Positions 63,979 through 64,000 of a stretch of DNA of 64,000 bases are shown piece by piece. The first letter of the stretch is position 1. Each line of letters starts with the position of its first letter. Below the pieces are notes generated by a model. It saw only the letters and a list, made by a program, of their open reading frames with translations. It made no database searches and was not told where the DNA came from. The position numbers and the translations under genes were made by a program. Source of the DNA: Chryseobacterium salipaludis. GTDB lineage: Bacteria > Bacteroidota > Bacteroidia > Flavobacteriales > Weeksellaceae. Location of the stretch: assembly GCF_022968825.1 (NCBI RefSeq), contig NZ_JALHKS010000007.1:32307-96306 (forward strand), given 5' to 3'.

Positions 63979-64000
63979 CAGAGTCAAAAGGAAACGAGTA

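Overview
The window reads as a chromosome segment of a member of the Bacteroidota, most likely class Flavobacteriia and close to the Chryseobacterium/Kaistella group. Supporting signs are a T9SS sorting domain (36480-38165), the conserved order acpP-fabF-rnc-IPExxxVDY-pyk (36282 down to 32111), a CzcA-TolC fusion and a DUF6660-type protein in a metal cluster, a tmRNA tag ending FALAA, and repeated -7 boxes of the form TAnnTTTG, several of them with a TTG-type -33 box exactly 19 bases upstream. The genus is inference.

Region 1 (1-13223, minus strand) is a heavy-metal resistance island. In transcription order it has a DUF6660-like secreted protein, a CzcA-like RND pump fused to a TolC-like outer-membrane factor, its adaptor, a Zn/Cd-type P-type ATPase, a Cys-rich secreted protein, a TRASH/YHS-like lipoprotein, a DUF3347 lipoprotein, and a CusA-like pump split into two frames. 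A further exported protein starts at 32 and runs off the window. The pump signatures (DFG..VDGAV in the fusion, AIG..VDN in the split pump) suggest one system for divalent ions and one for Cu/Ag.

Region 2 (13302-19719) is mobile DNA next to ssrA. Two broken remnants (integrase end, methylase end) abut at about 13.79 kb. A compact minus-strand module follows: Toprim/primase-like protein, 38-nt palindrome, RecA-like ATPase, excisionase-like HTH protein and a complete tyrosine integrase. A structured plus-strand RNA candidate ending in a terminator lies between the HTH and integrase genes. The integrase lies beside the 3' end of the tmRNA, a classic integration site. No second copy of the tmRNA end was found by eye, so the island may extend left of the window and include the metal genes.

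Region 3 (19720-30680) is gene-poor flank and small accessory genes: tandem CarboxypepD_reg-like secreted paralogs, two orphan proteins, an AAA-DUF4143 ATPase, a SIMPL protein, a cupin fusion, small lipoproteins, an AAA ATPase and a YggS-type PLP protein. Its intergenic DNA carries 7-nt-periodic arrays, a GC-rich patch and one copy of a palindromic dispersed repeat (29045-29159). A second, inverted copy is at 58336-58448.

Region 4 (30681-64000) is mostly core: a membrane-anchored exonuclease VII-like protein, pyk, rnc, fabF, acpP, a T9SS protein, a ureohydrolase joined to an incomplete phenylacetyl-CoA epoxidase cluster (paaA and paaE only), clpB, an ABC-F protein behind a possible leader-peptide attenuator, hemL, a LysM glucosaminidase, cdd, Ppx/GppA, truA, an ABC exporter, an aldehyde dehydrogenase, gcvH and a VanZ-like protein. 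The leading candidates for something new are the ssrA-linked replicating element with its palindrome and structured RNA, the palindromic repeat with compensatory changes, the attenuator-like leader before the ABC-F gene and the membrane-tethered ExoVII-like protein.
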